64,000 nucleotides of DNA from contig OZ038452.1 of NCBI GenBank assembly GCA_964036195.1, positions 27,911,785 to 27,975,784 on the forward strand, in the 5' to 3' direction. How positions within the stretch are numbered: the first letter of the stretch is position 1; each line of letters opens with the position of its first letter. Positions 22,905 to 35,276 of the stretch are shown here, one piece after another. This DNA comes from Sphaerolaimus hirsutus (Eukaryota; Nematoda; Chromadorea; Monhysterida; Sphaerolaimidae). The translations under genes were made by a program, and so were the position numbers. The notes beneath the pieces are model-generated. The model worked only from the letters and a program-made list of their open reading frames with translations, was not told the origin of the DNA and made no database searches.

Positions 22905-24107
22905 CATACACCCATGTTTATATGAGTCCGGACACCTGAATATTTTCTCTAAAAAACTTTATTCTGCCGGAACTATATATCTTAGAAAATTTTGGCCGGT
23001 ACCCAAATAAAGCCCAAACATCTGTCTATAAAAGCCATGGAACACCCCCCAGTATAATGCCATGTGGGCCGCATAAGCTGCCCACAAATTTTTTTATACA
23101 AAATTTCATTGCTGACATGGGTTTGGACACTTCCTTTATATAGCGATAAATCTGTCTTTCAAGGCTGAATTTTGGCTCTGAAGACAGAAATAAGCTCTTG
23201 CTAGCTGCCAGAGTTCAATTCCTTTAAAAAATCAGATTAGGATAGACTTTTATTACCTCATGCTTCTTGATACTTGTTGGGTGAGTTTACAGTCATTTTC
23301 CTTAGTTCCCCTCAAATGTGCATCACTCAAGCACAGTTGGCACACGATTTTGGGCATTCCGCAGTGTGTAGGGCACTGGAAACAACCAGGACAGTGAGAG
23401 GAGGTTGTGGGGAATATTTTATTATCACCCCCATTCAAGGAAACATCCTAAACTGAAGACGCTTAAGAGCAAAAATGTAAAATTCAAAAAATGCAAAATT
23501 TAGTAGTAAAAAGGTAAGATTTACACAATAATTTTTTGCACGTAAACGCCTCTAGTTTGGGGAGGTTTCCTTGAATCGGGGTGTGTATAAAAGATTCCCC
23601 ACAACCCCCTCTAACTGTCCTGGTTATTTCCTGGGCACTATACACTGCTGAATGCCCAAAATCGCGTGCCAGCTGTGCTTGAGTGATGCACATTTGAGGG
23701 GAACTGAGGAAAATGATTGTCAACTCACCCAACAAGTATCAAGGAGCATGGGGTGATAAAAGTCTATCCTAATCTGATTTTTCAAAGGAATTGGACACTG
23801 GCAGCTAGCCAGAGCTTATTTCTGTCTTGAAAGCCAAAATCCGGCCTTAAAAGTCACATTTATTGATACAAAAAGGAAGTGTCCGAACCCATGTGAGCAA
23901 TGAAATTTTGTATAAAAAAAATGTGTGGGGTGCTTACGCAGCCCACATGGCATTATACTGGGGGGTATCCCATGGCTTTTGTAGAAAAGTGTTTAAGCTT
24001 TATTTAGGTACCGGCCAAAATTTTCTAAGATATATAGTTCCGGTGGAATAAAGTTTTTTTATAAAAATATTCAGGTGTCCGGACTCATATAAACATGGGT
24101 GTACAAA
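22905..24107. mobile_element. 1.2 kb palindrome with ACACCCATGTTTATATGAG ends
   Basis: The left end ACACCCATGTTTATATGAGT mirrors the right end ACTCATATAAACATGGGTGT. The arms (about 550 bases each) pair throughout, for example AAAATTTTGGCCGGTACC versus GGTACCGGCCAAAATTTT. The centre lies near 23460-23500. Short frames in the arms are mirror images and not genes. Confidence 0.8.
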
Positions 24108-24109
24108 GA

Positions 24110-25002
24110 CAAATAAAACCGACATGTACATAAATAAACCTAAAGACTAAGCATCTATAGACTTAAATAAGTAAGTAGATGGTGTAAGCCATGTCCTTAT
24201 GTAACTCTGTCACTGTTTTTATCATGTGTTCTGCATATACATATATTACATCCATTTTCAACCATAACAACCAAAAATACAGAATTTTCTAATTTGGAAA
24301 AGATCTCAAGAAAACTCAAATATTTTAAAAATTATTTCAAATTTCCATTTGGCACCATTGCCCATTTTGGCTGTGGTATAATCCACCGTGTCGAGATGTC
24401 TCGTGACGAATCGATCGTCAAGGATACTTAATGTATGAATTTACATCTGTCCGCCTCTGGTGCAGCGAGCGAGCACTCGCATTGCTGCAGTAAACCCCCA
24501 CAACGGTGGGCTAGCGCTGGCATTTTCTGATTAATTTATCTTAGCTCGTTTGCATGCGGCTCCATTCCACCGGACATTGTGCATTGTCGTTCTGCGCTGA
24601 ACATTACACATGACAACTGTGTAGAAATTGTTTTTTCTTTCGTTTGTTCATTTTGATTTATTTTTGCTCTGTTGATTATTAATGAGGTCTCCTCTAGCCA
24701 TTTGCAAATATTTTCTAAAAAACGTGAATGGGTATAAAGGCTAGGCTGTACAAAAAACATCGTATCATGTTACTTTCGTGAAAGATCAGATAATGATGAT
24801 AATGGTCAGATTCAGATCCAAATTTGAATATGATGTCTTAATCTCATTCCACTTCAACAGTTGGCATTCCATAAATCTTGGGAGATGTTTACATTTTTAA
24901 ATATAAGAAACTATATTTATTCTATTTTCTCCAAGTTCTTTTGCTCGAAAGATTTTATTATATTTTATTTATAATTACATATATTTCAGGGCTATTTACA
25001 CA
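24110..25002. other. intergenic, no gene seen
   Basis: AT-rich sequence without recognisable terminal repeats or a supported frame. Confidence 0.5.
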
Positions 25003-25302
25003 GGTCCCGGTCCCCGGCCGGGACCTGTGTAAATAGCCATATTTCAGCACGCTTTTCTCAGAAAAGTTTAATTATATCTCCTTTTTGAGAGATTTTCTGG
25101 GATTATATTTAATTAGATTTCCTCAAAAGCACCCACTTTTGGAGCACTATTCACAGTTAAATCTGAAGAAATAAACAAATGACTAACAATTTCACCTGTT
25201 TAATGCAGGTGAAATTGGGGATTTGTGTTGTATGTCGGCTTAACGCATGCACCTAAATACGACCTAACATACCGTATTTCCTCGAAATACCCCCCGGGGG
25301 GT
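25003..25302. repeat. 300-base direct repeat, copy A
   Basis: By eye identical to 28574-28873, from GGTCCCGGTCCCCGGCCGGG to the first 30 bases of an ACCGTATT element. The two copies lie on either side of the assembly gap. Confidence 0.85.
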
Positions 25303-25735
25303 GATTGTTTCATAGTGGTCCCGAGAGGGGGGGGGGTCAAACGAGGGGGGGGGTATTTCGAGGGGGGGGGGTTATTATTTCACAAGAAAATTTTCGAAAA
25401 CCAAGTACGAAATTGTCGTCTGAAACGTACGCAGACGTCGAAAAATGCAACAAAAACCGCCATTTATAAGGTTCTGTAGACTAATATTAGTATGTAGATG
25501 GTATGTACATTGTTCTAACGTGATACCGACATTGTTTTAACGTGTGTTCTGCAGTACACTGAACACAAACTACAGTTATTGTCATGTACGTTCCCTTTAC
25601 ACTCAATTTGGGGGGGGTATTTCGAGGGGGGGGGGTGATTGTTTCATAGTGGTCTCGAGAGGGGGGGGGGTCAAACGAGGGGGGGGGGTATTTCAAGGGG
25701 GGGGGGGGGGGTATTTCGAGGAAATACGGTATTTC
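25270..25735. mobile_element. ACCGTATT-family MITE, full length
   Basis: TACCGTATTTCCTCGAAATA to GGAAATACGGTA with long G tracts and a core (GTCGTCTGAAACGTACGCAGACG) nearly identical to the copy at 39840-40224, which suggests recent amplification. Confidence 0.85.
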
Positions 25736-26185
25736 CTTGAAATATTCACATCAGCAAAAGTAGGGGTAATTCAAAGGTGGATTAATTTTTTTCACGATTT
25801 TCATGTAACTCCAGGATTTATTCATTGCACTAAACTGGTGGGAATTTCAGTTCAGGGGCTTTATTCAAGGGGAAGTAGAAGAAAAACAATATGTACCCGG
25901 TATTTGGGTATACTCGGAGGACAGCACACCTAGTATGAAAACCTACCATAATTTAATGAATAAAATGTTGTGATAAAGTTCATAATTAGTTATTCCATAG
26001 AAAAACGAAATAATATGATGGAAAAACTGTATAATTTTTGGTTCATTATTCAGATGGGTTATGATAGGTTTTCATACAAGGTGTGATGTCCGCCGCGTAT
26101 ACAACATTTTATGTAGTAAACCTCAGTGATTCATGTGATGTTATTTTAATCCAAAAACGGGTAAGAACATTTAGTGAACCAGATG

Positions 26186-26395
26186 GAAATCAGGGGCCAA
26201 TTCCGCAGAATGAGAAGTGAGAAGTAAAATGGCAAATGCGAAGTGAAAAGAGAAGTGAATCGGCAAAAGCGAAGAAAAAAAAACTGATTTCACTTCGCTT
26301 TTGCCAATTTCCTTCTCAATTCACTTCGCGTTTGCCATTTCACTTCGCATTTGCTATTTTACTTCTCACTTCTCAATTTGCGGAACTAGCCCAAG
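26186..26395. mobile_element. CAGGGGCCAATTCCGC palindromic element
   Basis: Mirrored arms of AGAAGTGA/TCACTTCG repeats between CAGGGGCCAATTCCGC and GCGGAACTAGCCC. Confidence 0.7.
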
Positions 26396-27865
26396 AAAAC
26401 AGAAGAGTAAAAAAATTTCAACTGCTGGAAAACAGAAAGGAAAAAATATTTTATCGCCTATAAATGGAAAATGCAAGTAGAAAATATCTACCTTTTACTG
26501 GAAATTTGCATCCAGGTTTGTTTATTTTACTTTGAATCTGGGATTTAGCTCTACTCTGAAACTATTCTTTCTGCCAGTGAAAATACCTTTACTGCTTGTG
26601 GTTTTTTATCTCGACTGTACCAAAAGACAAAGGTCAAGATAAAAAGAATGAAATAGCAACAGTACTAAGAATTTAGCAAAATGGGAAATGTAAACTGGTG
26701 GAAAAAATAAATGCGAAAATCACTTTATTGTATTTTACAAATCCCACATGCAAGCTGTTAGGCTTTCATTTTGTGTGAGTGTGCCCCCAAGTATTTACTA
26801 TATATACCCTAGGGGACACCCCCCTCAGGCCACCCTTGATGCAGAAAAATTTTTTTTTGAGAAAAACATAGGTTTGAAAAAGTGGACAATCCACTATCCC
26901 AAGCTATTCATGGAGCACATGGGGGCCAGAATTGGCTATTTGCAGTCAGGGGCAACATATGGCTGCTCCTGGGCCCTGTTTTTGCATTCAAGTATTTTTT
27001 ACAGCTAACAATAAAAATGGTCCTGCATAAAGGGGGCACTCGCCTGACAGCGTGTCCGGCGCCTGCAGTGTCTTGACGCAAATGACAGATACTTGTGCCC
27101 ATCCAATGTGGACACTAATTATTTGATAAAAACCTATAGGGGCCAATGGGCAATGTACCCTGTATCTAGTGTGACTGGGCCAAACAATTAAAGAGGTCAT
27201 GCCCAGAAAATTGAGAATCACAGTTTTTCAATCACAACCACAATTTTGATAATCACAGAGTTGAAAATCATTGTAGTCATGGTTTTGTAATCCATGCTTG
27301 CTTGCTGGGGGTAAGTTTTGTGGGGGTGAGTGGACCAGGTGCCAAATTATACTCCCAACTGACCAGCAGTCGAAAAATGGCTGTAGGCAAGCCATAAGTA
27401 ACAATGGCAAACAGTCGAAAAAAAAGTATTTAAATTTTTAAGTGTTTTTTCTGAAATGAATTTTCGAATTTTCGAATTTTTCTACAAAATAATTTTCGAA
27501 TTTCGAATTTAATTTTCGGATTTCGAATTTTCGAATCTTTTTTGGCAATTTTTGAATTTTTTGGCTAGTTTTTGAATTTTTTCAAATAATTTTCGAATCT
27601 TTTTGGAAAAATATTGAATTTAAAGCTTTAAACACAGAATTTGGACTGTCTTCATGTACTGCTCAGTTGTTATAACCTTTTTTTAGCATAAATTAGCATT
27701 AAAAATGGTGGAACGAGTTATGCAAACCAGTGTGCTGCTTCTTCATTTAATTCACACATTGATACATTTAATTCACCAACAGAGCGAAGGCAATAAAAAC
27801 AACAATTTAAAAAATGGCGTTAAATACAATATCAGCATAAAATACAAAATTGGCATCAAATACCA
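26396..27865. other. intergenic with low-complexity TTCGAATTTT tract
   Basis: No supported gene. 27430-27620 is a run of overlapping AATTTTCGAATTT motifs. 26760-27210 is somewhat GC-richer but gives only short frames without a domain. Confidence 0.5.
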
Positions 27866-28225
27866 TATTATTTTTTCAGAGTGGAAACTTGGGGGGGGGG
27901 GGGGTAAACGAGGGTGGGTATTTCGAGGGGGGTGTATAATTTTGCCAGAAATTTTTCGAAATCCCAGTATAAATTTTTGTTTGTAGTCAAGAATCACAGA
28001 TGTCAAAAAATGTAACAAAAACCATCTTTTTTAAGACTCTATATACTTATATAAGTACGTAGATGGTACAAACCCTGTTCTACACAACACGAACACAGTC
28101 ATTGTTTTTTATGTGTGTTCTGTGTTTCCCAGATCACAAACTGCATTACATTCTCCATACACCAAATTGGGGGGGGGGGGTATTTCGAGGGGGGGTTAAT
28201 AAATTAATAGTGTAAATTTGAGGGG
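27866..28225. repeat. ACCGTATT-family element running into the gap
   Basis: CCATATTATTTTTTCAGAGTGG with G runs, a core related to 25380-25600, then a second G-rich block cut off by the N run. Confidence 0.65.
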
Positions 28226-28425
28226 NNNNNNNNNNNNNNNNNNNNNNNNNNNNNNNNNNNNNNNNNNNNNNNNNNNNNNNNNNNNNNNNNNNNNNNNNNN
28301 NNNNNNNNNNNNNNNNNNNNNNNNNNNNNNNNNNNNNNNNNNNNNNNNNNNNNNNNNNNNNNNNNNNNNNNNNNNNNNNNNNNNNNNNNNNNNNNNNNNN
28401 NNNNNNNNNNNNNNNNNNNNNNNNN
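28226..28425. other. assembly gap (200 N)
   Basis: Unknown bases of round length, so probably a scaffold gap of arbitrary size. Confidence 0.99.
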
Positions 28426-28573
28426 ATACACCCCAAAAAAAAATTGCATCAGCGCATGTAACCATCTCGCAAAAATTTTTTGCATGCTAATTTGGTGATA
28501 ATTCACCTAATTAACATGCAAACAACCCATACACACCAATTATTCACTTTTGAAAAAAAATTATTTTTTGCCG

Positions 28574-28873
28574 GGTCCCGGTCCCCGGCCGGGACCTGTG
28601 TAAATAGCCATATTTCAGCACGCTTTTCTCAGAAAAGTTTAATTATATCTCCTTTTTGAGAGATTTTCTGGGATTATATTTAATTAGATTTCCTCAAAAG
28701 CACCCACTTTTGGAGCACTATTCACAGTTAAATCTGAAGAAATAAACAAATGACTAACAATTTCACCTGTTTAATGCAGGTGAAATTGGGGATTTGTGTT
28801 GTATGTCGGCTTAACGCATGCACCTAAATACGACCTAACATACCGTATTTCCTCGAAATACCCCCCGGGGGGT
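28574..28873. repeat. 300-base direct repeat, copy B
   Basis: Matches 25003-25302. Here the trailing ACCGTATT element is reduced to its two termini joined back to back (28853-28892). Confidence 0.85.
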
Positions 28874-28931
28874 ATTTCGAGGAAATACGGTAGAAGGTGA
28901 AGCGACAAATACATGTCACCGCAAATTCGAT

Positions 28932-29395
28932 TACCGTTTTCCTCAAAATACCCCCCCCTCGAAATACCCCCCCCCTCGAAAAACCCCCACAAAATGGGCA
29001 CTATGAATTAATAGACCCCCCTCGAAATACCCCCCCCCCCCCCAAATTGAGTGTAAACAAACAGAACGTACATCACAAAAGCTGCCGTTTGTTATTCAGG
29101 CAATGCAGAACACCGTTAAAACAATGACTGTGTGTCGTTAGAACAGTGTTTATACCATCTACTATACTTATAAAAGTATAGAAACACTTATTCTTGTCGA
29201 TTATCGTTGGCATTTTTCTACGTCTGCGTACCTTACAAACAACGAATTAGTACTGGGATTTCAAAAATTTTCTCGCGAAATAATTTACCCCCCTCGAATT
29301 ACCCCCCCCCCCCCCCTCCCCTCGAAATACCCCCTCAAAATTCTCATTCTGAAAAAAGTAACCCCCCCTGGGGGTATTAGAGGATATATGGTACT
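28932..29395. mobile_element. ACCGTATT-family MITE, C-rich strand
   Basis: ACCGTTTTCCTCAAAATA start, C runs up to about 15, and the inverted GAGGATATATGGTA end. The core contains AACGTACATCACAAAAGC. Confidence 0.7.
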
Positions 29396-29702
29396 CAAGA
29401 ACACTTTAAGGTATCCTTCCTAAATTGACATGTTGAAAGCACTGACCGATATCTACATCGTGTCCAAAAATTATCCAAAACGCGCCAGTAGTTCTTGAGA
29501 TAACAATGAAAAAGGAAAATTTCGCTATTTGTGGGCAATCTCAACGAGAAATGCTGCCGATAAATTGCGAAATTTTTGTTTTTCATTGATATCTCAAGAA
29601 CCATTGGAGCGTTTTGGATAATTTTTGGACACGATGTAGATATCAGTTGGTGCTTTCAACATGTCCATTTAAGGATGGAGACCTTTAAGCGTTCTTGAGT
29701 AA
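29393..29702. mobile_element. ACTCAAGAACGCTTAAAGG palindrome
   Basis: The left end ACTCAAGAACACTTTAAGG mirrors the right end CCTTTAAGCGTTCTTGAGT, and the arms pair over about 140 bases (TACATCGTGTCCAAAAATTA). A second, interrupted copy is at 38034-38710. Confidence 0.8.
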
Positions 29703-30395
29703 TCGAATTTGCGGAGACATGTATTTGTCGCTTCATCTTCTATTTATCGTTATGCTGTAACTCCGGCTTTAAAGACATCATAAGACTACATAAAAGTAAA
29801 TAATTACAAAATAGCCAGACATCAACATCAAGCAATGTAAGAATAGTCAATTTCAGGCAATATCACACGCAACATGAACAATTTCTCAGCTTCTTCTGAC
29901 TTCAACTTACAACCACATTCAATATAAATACACATTGCCAGCCCCACTGAACAATTGTTACATGACTCAGCAATGATGAAGCCACAGCAGTCAGAAATGT
30001 TTTAGCCGATTTAGCCAACACTGGAAACTTTGCCTGATTTTTTTTTACAGTAGCAGAATTACAGATTACAGATTTTTTTACAGAATTTTCACATTGGCTT
30101 TCACAGAATTTCAAATTACCAAAAGATGCAACTCAAATTTCCTCAAAACTGTGTCTTTATTTCCGATTAACAAGTGTGTCCATTAATGTATAAGTTAATG
30201 TGAATGTATTAATGTTTTTTTAAGAAGGAGCCATGTATAAATAGAATGCTGCTGTAAGCATAGTGTTTGCTTCAATTAATCACACTGCTATGCATTGAAC
30301 TTCACCAGTAACATGCAGAAATAAAGTGCTTATTTGCTGTGGTATATGCCTGTTGAAACTTGAGTTCACCACAGTTGTTAAAATGTATGTACATT
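29703..30395. other. intergenic, no gene seen
   Basis: AT-rich unique-looking sequence with short frames only. Confidence 0.5.
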
Positions 30396-30958
30396 AAGGG
30401 TTCAAACGGGATCCGATCCCGATCCCGGATCCCGTGAAATTCCTGGATTTAGCAGTCCCGATCCCGATCCCGTAACCGCAATCCCGATCCTGATCTCTAT
30501 CCCGAAATCCAAAAATACCAATCCCGATCCGATCCCGATCCCGAGAATCTCTCAAGTCCGGGATCCCGATCCGGAAAAAAATAGTGGAAATTATAAAAAG
30601 TGAAAAAATGGCATTTTGCGTGCAAAAATGTGAACGCAAACCCCCAGCGTCCATTTTATGTCACTTTATGGCATCCAACAGTTTTTGAGGCCTTATGAAC
30701 AACTGTGAATGCCAGAACAGTGCCGAAAATCTCTATCCCTAGACACCAATCCCGATCCGAAAAAATGCCACTCCCGATCCCGATCCCGTGACCCCAATCC
30801 TAGCCAATCCCGATCCCGATCCCTATCCCGAAATCTCAAAATACTAATCCCGATCCCGACGCTGACACCCCAATCCGGATCCCGATCCCGATCCCGAAAT
30901 CTCAAAAAGTGAATCCCGTTCCCGACCCCGATCCCGATAAGTCAATCACGTTTGAACT
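30396..30958. mobile_element. ATCCCG-hexamer element, copy 1
   Basis: Ends AGGGTTCAAACGGGATC and CACGTTTGAACTC. Both arms consist of tandem CCGATCCCGATC hexamers separated by variant spacers. The core (GCGTGCAAAAATGTGAACGC and CAACTGTGAATGCCAG) matches the core of 54196-54845 in reverse orientation. Translated arms give meaningless dipeptide repeats. Confidence 0.8.
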
Positions 30959-31495
30959 CTACGTACATTTACTCGAAAAATACGCGTACGCAAGTACGCG
31001 ATAAATACATTTACATATACTTTAAAAAAGTAATGTACTCACTTTACTCACATTTTTTAAGTACAAATGTATTTTTGTTGCTAAAATGTATTTTTGCTAA
31101 AAAAAGAGAAAATGTATTTTTGTTGCTAAAATCCCAATTTTCTGTTGCTTAAATCAGAAAATTTTGACAAAATCAAATCATTTTTCTAAAAGATAGTAAA
31201 AACAACAAAAAAAACGACATCGACACAGTTAAGTGTCAGGGGAGGGCTATTCACCGCTAGCGGACTATGCATGGAACATCTTTTTATGAAATGTGTTCAG
31301 TATTATTTTCGTCATTTGTGTATTTTCTTTTGTCATTTTTTGCGATTCTTAAGTTCCTTTCCAGCATGGTGTTTTTTACAATGATATTATTTGTTTTGAA
31401 GGACGAAATCGATTTCATGCCTTAAAACTGTTAGGCCGGAATTAGAGCTCAGCGTCGATTCGACGTGAAATGATGACGTGAAATGACGTCGTGAA

Positions 31496-33343
31496 TAGTG
31501 ATGGAAAAAGCGCCAGGACTTTGGCGCCAAGCGCCAAAAGCGCCATGGCGCTTTCCTGACCTCAGCGCCAAGCGCCAATGGCGCCAGGGCGTTTTAGCGC
31601 CAAGCGCCAAAAGCGCCATGGCGCTTTTCTGGACCACGGCGCCAAGCGCCAATGGCGCCAGGATGCTATGGCGCCAAGCGCCAATGGCGCCAGCGCCAAA
31701 ATTTTTTCGCCCTCTTAAGATGCAGTACCAGTTAACGGTGTGGCATATTCATTTTTACCGCTTTGTGATTGAATGTGTACAATTTCAGACACAGATTATT
31801 GATGTTCTTTTAATTTGTTTTATGTTTTGCTCACGGTAAAAATTTCCATTTTTGATGCTGGTGTGTATTTAATAATAGGCTGTCATTATGTTATGGTCTC
31901 CAATGGGGGTTTGGAAGCGGGGTGGGTAACCCACTTCCAATTCACCCAGCTATCTATCTAGTTATCGTTTTTTGCAATTATTTTAGCTACTATGCCCTGG
32001 CTGAAACCCTGCCCCCAAATCAGGCAGCTATCTATCTGGAGTGACTTTTTGTAGAAGTTTCGCCTCAATTTTTGCTAAAAATCACCTATTTTCAACACTT
32101 TTAGCCTATTTTGTCCTTCAAAATCTATTGTTAAGTGCCTTATAGTTTATTTTCCAGCTATTTTTGGAATATATGTACCTGTATACCGTATTTCTCGTAA
32201 CAGAAGTTCTGTTTCTTTCGTCAACTTTGTGAGCTGCCCTTCTATTGGGTGACCACCCTTCTATTTTTTGACAACTTTTCAGCAAACTTTTTCAAGTTCT
32301 GCCAACGCTTTTCACAGTGTTACATTTCACAATATTTTTTAAATATTAGCCCTCTCTTATAATCTTTTTTAACCACAATTACCCGCCCAAATTCAGTTGA
32401 AATCACCCCATGTTTGACAAACGGTAATGTACAGGGTGGGGCAATTTAGACCTACGCTCTGGATTTCGAATAACTTTGTCACTGGGAGGTCGGATTGATG
32501 TGAAATTTTAGGTCAACATTAACAACTAAATAGGAAAGGGATCCCTGAAAATATGGCTGCCATAGCTCCACTCTAGTTGTTCATGCAAACACAAAAATTT
32601 CGCTTTACTGCCACCTTGCTTTACAATTTCCTTATCGGTAATGCGGATTAGTGGTGCGCGAGCACGCATTTTGGCATGCCAATGCGAATAAAAAGAGACA
32701 AAATCTGTAAAAACAATCCCAATTCCAATCCGGGTCCCGAAAAGTGGATCCCGTTTGAAACCTATCACGGGGTGGTGGTAAAGTGACAATTACGCATTTG
32801 CATCAATAACTTGAGAACTAGTAGAGCTATCGCAGCCATATTCTCAGCGATCCTTTCCTATTTAGTCGTTAATGTTGACCTAAAATTTCACGTCGATCCG
32901 ACCTCCCAGTGACAAGTTATTCGAAATCTAGAGCGTAGGTCTAAATTGCTCCACCCTGTATGTAATGAGTCAACATAAAATGGATTTTATGGATGAAATC
33001 ACCAGGCCATGGCTTCATACTTTGCAGCCATTCTATTGCTGTATGTAAGATTACAAAGTACTCCAACTTGTCTGATATTTAAACGTTGCGTATGATTAAT
33101 CTGCACATTTTTCACTCTGGTGTTGGCGCTTTTTTGGCGCTTTATAAAACACCAGCGCCAAGCGCCAATGGCACCAGGCCATCATAGCGCCAAGCGCCAA
33201 AAGCGCCATGGCGCTTTTTCATCGCACAGCGCCAAGCGCCAATGGCGCCACAGCAAAAAGGCGCCAAGCGCCAAAAGCGCCATGGCGCTTTTGGCTTTGG
33301 CGCTAGCGCCAGGCGCCAGCGCCATGGCGCTTTTCCATCACTA
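31496..33343. mobile_element. hAT-like non-autonomous element, GGCGCC-rich ends
   Basis: Ends TAGTGATGGAAAAAGCGCC and GGCGCTTTTCCATCACTA. It is flanked by an exact 8-base duplication GTCGTGAA (31488-31495 and 33344-33351). The terminal TAGTG fits the hAT end consensus, and 8-base duplications are typical of hAT. Subterminal regions are arrays of GGCGCCAAGCGCCAA. No transposase is seen. It carries a Tc1/mariner-like insertion (32432-32958). Confidence 0.85.
32432..32958. mobile_element. TA-flanked CAGGGTGGGGCAATTTAGA element
   Basis: Ends CAGGGTGGGGCAATTTAGAC and TCTAAATTGCTCCACCCTG with TA on each side, as for Tc1/mariner. Arms of about 150 bases pair well (AATTTTAGGTCAACATTAA versus TTAATGTTGACCTAAAATTT). 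No transposase frame. Confidence 0.8.
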
Positions 33344-33829
33344 GTCGTGAAATTAATTACACGAGTGTGAATCATGCTACGGGTCTTCAATTTTCTAAGG
33401 ATAATATATGAATCAATACCTTAATCGTGTCCAATACTGAGTGTTATCAGCCACAACTAGAGCGAATTGAAAAATTCAATTTTTATCATTTCACGTCGTC
33501 ATCATTTCACGTCACAGTGTCAGGGAACAACTTGACATTTCACGTCAGACTATTGCAAGCAGCAGTCGGACGTGAAAATGTCAAGTTGTTCCCAGACACT
33601 GTGACGTGAAATGATGATGACGTGAAATGATAAAAATTGAATTTTTCAATTCGCTCTAGTTGTGGCTGATAACACTCAGTATTGGACACGATTAAGGTAT
33701 TGATTCATATATTATCCTTAGAAAATTGAAGACCCGTAGCATGATTCACACTCGTGTAATTAATTTCACGACGACATTTCACGTCATCATTTCACGTCGA
33801 ATCGACGCTGAGCTCTAATTCCCGCTTTA

Positions 33830-34280
33830 GTCACGCAAGCGTCACTATGGTCCTGTGGAGGATCATTTTTCCATCGAAACAAACAATTTTTGATCCCACT
33901 AGAGGAATAGTTTTTGGTAATTGATTTGCTTTGATTCTTGTCTATTAAAAACACCCTCTAATTTTGAAAATTTATGCCAAACGTTTGAATGAAGACACCC
34001 TGTAATTACTGTGGCTATTACATTTCATTACCCAAAGCCCTTCATATGCCAGCTGGCAAAGGGCCAGAAAAGATTACATTTCGTGTTCCTATCTTATCTT
34101 TCTTACATTACAGATTACAGATGCGGGTTTGCACACGCAGAGTTTTTGATTAATTCTGTTAATAATGGAGAACGTGTTTATAAATAGTTTGCATGCAGAC
34201 ATAACCACAGGCATGATATTTTTCATCGAAACAGTGATAAGCATCAACTGCAACTCTTTCAAACAATGCTTGAATCAATA
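33830..34280. other. intergenic, no gene seen
   Basis: AT-rich sequence between elements. Nothing supported. Confidence 0.5.
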
Positions 34281-34617
34281 CCGTATTACCTCGAAATACC
34301 CCATGGGGGTTTATTATTGCGCCAGCAAAATTTGAGGGGGGGGCTTATTCGAGGGGGGTTAATTAAGTCGTCAGAAATTTTCGTAAGGATAATAGTAAAT
34401 AGTAGGCATTTGCGTAACCAAAACAGGTAATAAATGTGGTAAACAGGGTATATTTGGTATGCAATGTCAATTAGCGGTAACAAAATACGTCATGTACATT
34501 GCATACATGATGTACATCATTTCGGGGGGAGGGGGGGGGGGGGTATTTCGAGTGGGGATGGTTATTATTTCTCCAGCCCGTTTTGAGGGGGGGGGGTAAT
34601 TCAAGGTAATACGGTAT
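34281..34617. mobile_element. ACCGTATT-family MITE
   Basis: TACCGTATTACCTCGAAATA to AAGGTAATACGGTA, with the ACGTCATGTACATTGCATAC core and G runs. Confidence 0.8.
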
Positions 34618-35276
34618 ATGCATTTGGATGCGCTTCAAATAAATAGTGAAACGTTTGTGGTATTTTTATTTCTACTTCGGGATTACGGTAATGTTTTCAA
34701 GATGAAGTGCATAATTGCACTATTATATCTCAGCACTATTATATTAGAAACTCCCCAGAAGTGAAACTGATAATTTTCTGCTGAAGTATTTGTATTGACT
34801 AGTGCTGATGTCAGTTTCAAACATGGATTTTATGGCTATTTAACTCAAACATGGCTTTTTTAATGGTTAAAGTAAACTTACCTAGCTAACTTTTGGGCAA
34901 AATGCACAAAGACGTGCATTTAGCTCACATCTCTACTTAAAATACTAAAGTTGTGAAAACATAGTTATTTTGAAATCCAAAATGAAGTAAAAAATATTCA
35001 AGTAAAATTTGGCTTGAAAATATGGATACTTGAGTACCAAATACCTAAATACATTTACATTTCCTCCCAAAAAGTACCTGTACTCACTTTGAAATATACT
35101 GTTTGAAAGTATCTGAGTAAACCAAAAATACTTTTCATGCTGGTTCGCTATAAATCCTTTGATGAAAATATGAAGCTGTAGTATTTTTTTATTTTTGGGG
35201 GGGGCATATAATGAAAAGTGTTCCTTTAAAAGTGTTGACAAATGTTCCCTGCATATTTTATCCATAGGTACATATT

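Larger units (their letters stand above)
31433..33829. mobile_element. GCCGGAATTAGAGCTCAGCG palindrome interrupted by a hAT-like element
   Basis: Left piece 31433-31495 and right piece 33344-33829 together equal the uninterrupted 527-base palindrome at 50229-50755. The interruption is the element at 31496-33343. Confidence 0.85.

Noticed and set aside
23253..23735. Pair of similar frames on opposite strands (LGELT..IFLSSPQMCITQAQLA)
   Set aside because: They are mirror images from the two arms of the 22905-24107 palindrome, not two genes.
31387..31839. Ala/Trp/Arg-rich frames on both strands, also at 33120-33390 and 41122-41407
   Set aside because: Shadows of GGCGCCAAGCGCC arrays in hAT-like elements.
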